NCBI GenBank assembly: GCA_013177805.1 | Contig: JABLXU010000033.1 | Span: 1 to 64,000, forward strand | DNA from: Candidatus Omnitrophota bacterium | GTDB taxonomy: Bacteria > Hinthialibacterota > Hinthialibacteria > Hinthialibacterales > Hinthialibacteraceae | Length of the DNA: 64,000 bases | Direction of reading: 5' to 3' | In this document: piece after piece, positions 61,301 to 64,000 of the stretch | How the letters are laid out: each line of letters opens with the position of its first letter | Numbering within the stretch: position 1 is the first letter of the stretch | Notes under the pieces: generated by a model | What the model saw: only the letters and a program-made list of their open reading frames with translations | Database searches by the model: none | What the model was told of the DNA's origin: nothing | Program-made: the position numbers and the translations under genes

Positions 61301-64000
61301 TCTTCGATTTCTTCGGCCGCAAGGATCTGGATCCCGATCCCGACAAGGACGGCATGCCCACCCGCTGGGAACTCCTGTACGGCCTCAATCCTTACGTGGA
61401 CGACTCCAAAGAAGATTTGGACAATGATCAATTGTCCAACCTCGATGAATATCTGAACGGCACGCTGCCCAACGATCCTGACAGTGATCACGGCGGCGAG
61501 AACGACCGGTCCGAACTCGGGAGCAATCAAAGCAATTACGATCCCCGCGACGACCGGATGCCGCGGCCGCTCGATTGCGGCGTGGTGGATGTGGTGATCG
61601 ACATCCCCAGCCAGATTCCCCAGCCCAATACCAACCTGATCTATTTCCCCGTGTCGGACTTATACAAGCGGATTCATATCTACCGCGGCGATACTCCGAA
61701 CCAATTGGCGGAACTGAAGGTGTTGGACGTGGAAGACGTCAAGAACGGTGTCTGGCCTGACGAGGGGCTCTCCAACGGGAAGACCTATTACTACCAAATT
61801 GTGGCCGAAGGCGATTCCGGAGTGTTCAGCGCCCCCTCCCGGGTGTTCTCTGGAACGGCCAAGGACGATCCCGTGCCGCCCAAGGGCTGGATCAAAATCA
61901 ACAACGGCGCGGGCCTGACCGATTCTTTGCAAGTCAAATTGGACCTGGACACCAGCGACGACGCGAAAGAGATGCGGATCAGCAACGACGCGTCACAAGC
62001 CGGGACTGTCTGGCAGTCTATTTCGCCCATGGTGAAGGACTGGATCATCCAACCCAGCTCCAAAGGCAATTTCGCTTACGTGTATGCCAAGTTCCGGGAC
62101 GCGGCGGGGAACGAATCTGTGCTCTACAACGACTCCGTCCGGCTGGTTTTCGATGAAGATCCCGATGGCGACGGCATTAAGAACAGCGCGGATCCCGACA
62201 ACGACGGCGACGGCCTCTCGGATCAGTTCGAGTTGTACAAATCCAACACCAATCCTTACCTCAAGGATTCGGACCATAACGGCATCGAGGACGGGAAAGA
62301 AGATCCAGACGGAGATACTCTCACCAATCTTGATGAACAAAAAGCCGGTACGGATCCTTGGAAGAAAGATACCGATGGAGACGGTTTCGACGATAACGTG
62401 GAAGTGGCGCAAAACACGAATCCAAACGATCCCGGCCATTATCCGGGCGGCCCGGCGGCGACTCCCACGCCCACCATCGGGATTACGAGACCCACGCCCA
62501 CACCGACCGCCACGCGGCGGCCTTTCCTGCGGTATTTCGATAAACTCATTCTGGCGCAGGGATGGGGCGGCCGCACCCTCATCAACATCAAGAACTTCGA
62601 TCCCGACGTAGCCCCTCTGACGTCCGTCCTCAAAGCGTTCAGTGGAGCGGCCGGAACATTTCTGGAAAAGATCGGCGGGGGAGAGGGACGGCCGGCGTTC
62701 CTTTCCAGCGGCGATCTAAACAACGACGGCTCCCCGGAAGTGGTGGTCACCCTCGGCCCCATTCTGGCGGACGCGGTCTATCCCAACATCCTAGTGGCGC
62801 GCAATGCGGAAACCCGGGAAGTGCTGGGCCATTCGTTCGTGGCGTTCCCCACCGGTTCGGAGACGGCGGTGCAATACAATGGGGGGGATGTCCGGACCGC
62901 GGTCGGCGACTTCATTGGCTCGGGTATTCCCCAAATCGCGGCAGCCCAGGGACGCGGGGGCAATGGCATCGTCCGGCTGTACCAATTCACCGGAAGACCC
63001 GCCCCCAATGCTTGGGCGGTCGTGGGGCAATTCAATGGATTGCCCGACAATTTGATTAATCAAGTAGACAACTCGGTTACCCCGCCCGCCCCTGTCAAAA
63101 TCGGCCTGACCTTGGCGGCGGGCGATCTGGACAACGATGGCAAAGACGAACTGCTCGTCGGCCAGATGAACGGCCCCACCTCGAAGACAATCTTTCATGT
63201 GCTGGACATCAATGAGAAAGGCGGCATCGCCAAGCGTACGCCCTTTACCGGCTTCACGGCGAAATTCCAAGGCCACGGCGGCGTCAATCTGGCGGTGGCC
63301 GATCTGAACGGCGATGGCTGGAACGAAATCATCGCCGCCAGCATGGGCAATCTGAAGAACTTTGGCGATGACCGCGACACGGTCCCCTTGAACTTGGTCT
63401 CCGTCATCATCCCCATCGTGGAAAACGGGCAGGTCACCGGCTTCCGCCGCGCGGGAGGCCGGGGGGTATTCAATGTGTTCCGTGACGCCGTCAATCCCTC
63501 CGGCATGATCAGCGTGGCCGCGGGCGAATTCGACGGGAATGCCGAGAACGGGCAGGAACTCGTGTTCGGCACGGGCGCGTACATTGAAATGCAAGGCCGG
63601 CAATTCCAAGCAATCCGGCCCGCCCCGGAAAGCCGCTACCGGTTTGTCCGGGTGATGTTTGACGGCCAGGCGGTGCAGGATGTGACCACCGCGTTGGGGC
63701 CTAATGATGGATTTCCCGCCTTCCTGGGGGATGCCAACCCACCCACCGGCTCGGTCTTTCTGGGCGTGATCCGGGAAAACTTGATTCCGATCCGGCCCAC
63801 CCCCCCCCCGACCGGTAAACCCACGGTCCGGCCCACCCCCACCGTGACTGCCACCCCCACATCCCGGCCAGTTCCCGAAGGCTGTGTGGAGCCTGCCCAG
63901 TATTTCTCCGACAAGATGGAAATCCAGACCGCGCCGATGGGACTCGTGACAATCCACGGGGCCGTGGATGCCGCGGGCAAGCCTGTTCCTCTCCAAATCG
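58363..64000 (+). CDS. Giant secreted metalloprotease-VWA-FG-GAP protein (runs off the right edge)
   Basis: One uninterrupted frame of at least 1,879 codons begins at ATG 58363 (GGGAAG upstream) with a signal peptide (core SAGLLFGLMVFSLVVLAG) and is open at the window end. Domains in order: a zinc-metalloprotease-like N-terminal region with HEHFH (128-132, HExxH) and a third ligand candidate Glu 153 (gluzincin-type spacing); a von Willebrand A domain with MIDAS DGSGS (519-523), Thr 601 and Asp 631; a beta-sandwich region (about 700-980); calcium-type DxDxDG repeats (about 989-1042 and 1265-1360); a Thr/Pro linker (about 1366-1387); FG-GAP/VCBS-like repeats (DLNNDG, DLDNDGKDE, DLNGDGWNE, about 1390-1800); and a second Pro/Thr linker from 1812. 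Protease plus VWA recalls eukaryotic CLCA proteins. It is likely an extracellular adhesin-protease. Confidence 0.9.
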   Translation, partial: MNKMRSAGLLFGLMVFSLVVLAGHEPGDLDDMITTPIYGYEIYYTNDSNNTADFVSDALANDVADTMDPFVTRITGLGFKTPHFSYSPGEVHIYDSANVGSAPEGVITLDSPSMRGRDEPSLRAVTDHEHFHHTQFAYINFNDWPSWGRWSIEGTARMMQDKLWNDLDANGGMLTFWGEVSNYMAQTDVRLVDQSYSACLFWQYLCEQLGTVHTEPEYGVDVIRRFWEETDGRSPDSMGAIKRMISHFSSRSLNDLFRDFVLANYTKDLDLSSINQASRYRYIDDDTAAYPDVQVHLRKTFPPTIGPTAAHVNDYAAKYYIGQPAENTVGKVVGFKSTGNRAAYSVVAVRSGKVISLHRGVGTEYARSFYNSRKTPLSEIAAVVAGLDSGADYTYTFAAGDVKMSIVEPTFTRLAYVGEPDNPDKFIARLQITGPAELGGGSVWGLQAEDFTAKVGNRDATVLSGSYVQGEFWLLIQAPVQTVGGPFYSLQVTLGDLTATQESAVIYAKIRRDEVIVVDGSGSMLYPEDYPKIEAAKAAALLYADSAPDSDYMAVVSFGGDNTEPNEDATTRLTLREVGPNRNAIRNSISSISIAGPSVMTSIGDGLSNAQDQLDASPVPDAIPFIVLLSDGMENEARYWKKSPGVENRIKTAGTHVIAIALGPTSDQALMQDIALTTGGFYYYVDLNLGSASAKKAAPGAPPLAAQAVDYTQLAYPVRLADVYKLSHEFVNNQSRIWENAGALGAGVTIEIPFSVDEDGITQAALAVFWSNPKANVKAQLFRPDGSDVGSGQPGIQVYSSKNHIVFHLDQLTKGDWKLRLTAEADTDYIAMLSGTAGNGLQIRLRFPAHQEIPNLGELLRTLTAVFLRGLPMPIEVTLADAGGSITRAEVTAEVHAPDGRVELVPLFDDGQGGDSQAGDGIFYGAFRRTTMASQYGVADNLSVNGQNGSYLVRVHATGEDSKGNRFTRITKGGFQVYEFFDFFGRKDLDPDPDKDGMPTRWELLYGLNPYVDDSKEDLDNDQLSNLDEYLNGTLPNDPDSDHGGENDRSELGSNQSNYDPRDDRMPRPLDCGVVDVVIDIPSQIPQPNTNLIYFPVSDLYKRIHIYRGDTPNQLAELKVLDVEDVKNGVWPDEGLSNGKTYYYQIVAEGDSGVFSAPSRVFSGTAKDDPVPPKGWIKINNGAGLTDSLQVKLDLDTSDDAKEMRISNDASQAGTVWQSISPMVKDWIIQPSSKGNFAYVYAKFRDAAGNESVLYNDSVRLVFDEDPDGDGIKNSADPDNDGDGLSDQFELYKSNTNPYLKDSDHNGIEDGKEDPDGDTLTNLDEQKAGTDPWKKDTDGDGFDDNVEVAQNTNPNDPGHYPGGPAATPTPTIGITRPTPTPTATRRPFLRYFDKLILAQGWGGRTLINIKNFDPDVAPLTSVLKAFSGAAGTFLEKIGGGEGRPAFLSSGDLNNDGSPEVVVTLGPILADAVYPNILVARNAETREVLGHSFVAFPTGSETAVQYNGGDVRTAVGDFIGSGIPQIAAAQGRGGNGIVRLYQFTGRPAPNAWAVVGQFNGLPDNLINQVDNSVTPPAPVKIGLTLAAGDLDNDGKDELLVGQMNGPTSKTIFHVLDINEKGGIAKRTPFTGFTAKFQGHGGVNLAVADLNGDGWNEIIAASMGNLKNFGDDRDTVPLNLVSVIIPIVENGQVTGFRRAGGRGVFNVFRDAVNPSGMISVAAGEFDGNAENGQELVFGTGAYIEMQGRQFQAIRPAPESRYRFVRVMFDGQAVQDVTTALGPNDGFPAFLGDANPPTGSVFLGVIRENLIPIRPTPPPTGKPTVRPTPTVTATPTSRPVPEGCVEPAQYFSDKMEIQTAPMGLVTIHGAVDAAGKPVPLQI

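Overview
The window is a moderately GC-rich bacterial chromosome segment with AT-rich control regions. There are no phage, transposase or CRISPR signs. The gene set points to a Gram-negative-type member of a poorly cultured lineage: many secreted beta-propeller and beta-helix proteins, tandem Gfo/Idh/MocA oxidoreductases, a DUF6807 (PmoA-like) protein, a sodium:solute symporter beside sugar-catabolic genes, Thr/Pro-rich linkers before FG-GAP repeats, and a lone gatC. Hydrogenedentota, Sumerlaeota or PVC-like bacteria fit, but no ribosomal marker is present and this placement is inference.

Layout. 0-6 kb: a cut-off hypothetical gene, a siroheme-synthase N-terminal enzyme with a small pilin-like lipoprotein, a secreted fusion of a CE15-like glucuronoyl esterase and an SMP-30/gluconolactonase propeller, and a DUF6807 protein. 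6-19.4 kb (minus strand): one long respiratory operon. In transcription order it holds an FAD/[4Fe-4S] oxidoreductase, Rieske protein, cytochrome b, a small conserved protein, a membrane-anchored hexaheme cytochrome c, the Tat-exported molybdopterin subunit, Fe-S subunit and heme-b subunit of a type II DMSO-reductase-family enzyme, its NarJ/TorD chaperone, and a MobB-MobA fusion. It looks like a complete quinol-to-oxyanion chain (nitrate-reductase-like) with its own bc complex and cofactor supply. A TTGA-N6-TCAA FNR/CRP-type operator lies upstream, and each intercistronic gap longer than about 170 bp carries a copy of a dispersed palindromic repeat. 19.8-27.9 kb (plus): a tightly coupled carbohydrate-catabolic operon (class-III aminotransferase-like protein, DeoR regulator, FGGY kinase, fucose/arabinose-isomerase-like protein, SSS transporter, amidohydrolase) for an unidentified substrate. 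28.3-30.8 kb: two Gfo/Idh/MocA proteins, one Tat-exported and lacking the usual EKP lysine. 30.8-35.0 kb: a surface-polysaccharide acylation module (beta-propeller, small lipoprotein, MBOAT, AlgJ-like SGNH protein). 35.1-39.3 kb (minus): secreted beta-helix protein, Tat-exported polysaccharide deacetylase and secreted propeller.

39.6-58 kb is mostly housekeeping and envelope: tRNA-Ala(CGC), Maf, a DUF151 bifunctional nuclease, O-antigen-ligase-like and TPR proteins, a PAS-PAS-GAF histidine kinase with a single-domain response regulator, a Gls24/Asp23 protein with an AmaP-like partner translationally coupled to gatC, TrkA/TrkH potassium uptake, CysC, an Rrf2 regulator with three cysteines, and a PBP1b-like peptidoglycan synthase. 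From 58363 to the right edge runs one open frame of at least 1,879 codons: a secreted protein with a HExxH...E metalloprotease domain, a von Willebrand A domain with intact MIDAS, calcium-type repeats, PT-rich linkers and FG-GAP-like repeats, behind a clear sigma70-type promoter and a strong 5'-UTR hairpin.

The items most worth a second look are the bacterial nitrate-reductase-like operon with a dedicated bc complex and repeat-filled gaps, the unassigned aminotransferase/kinase/isomerase operon, and the giant metalloprotease-VWA protein.
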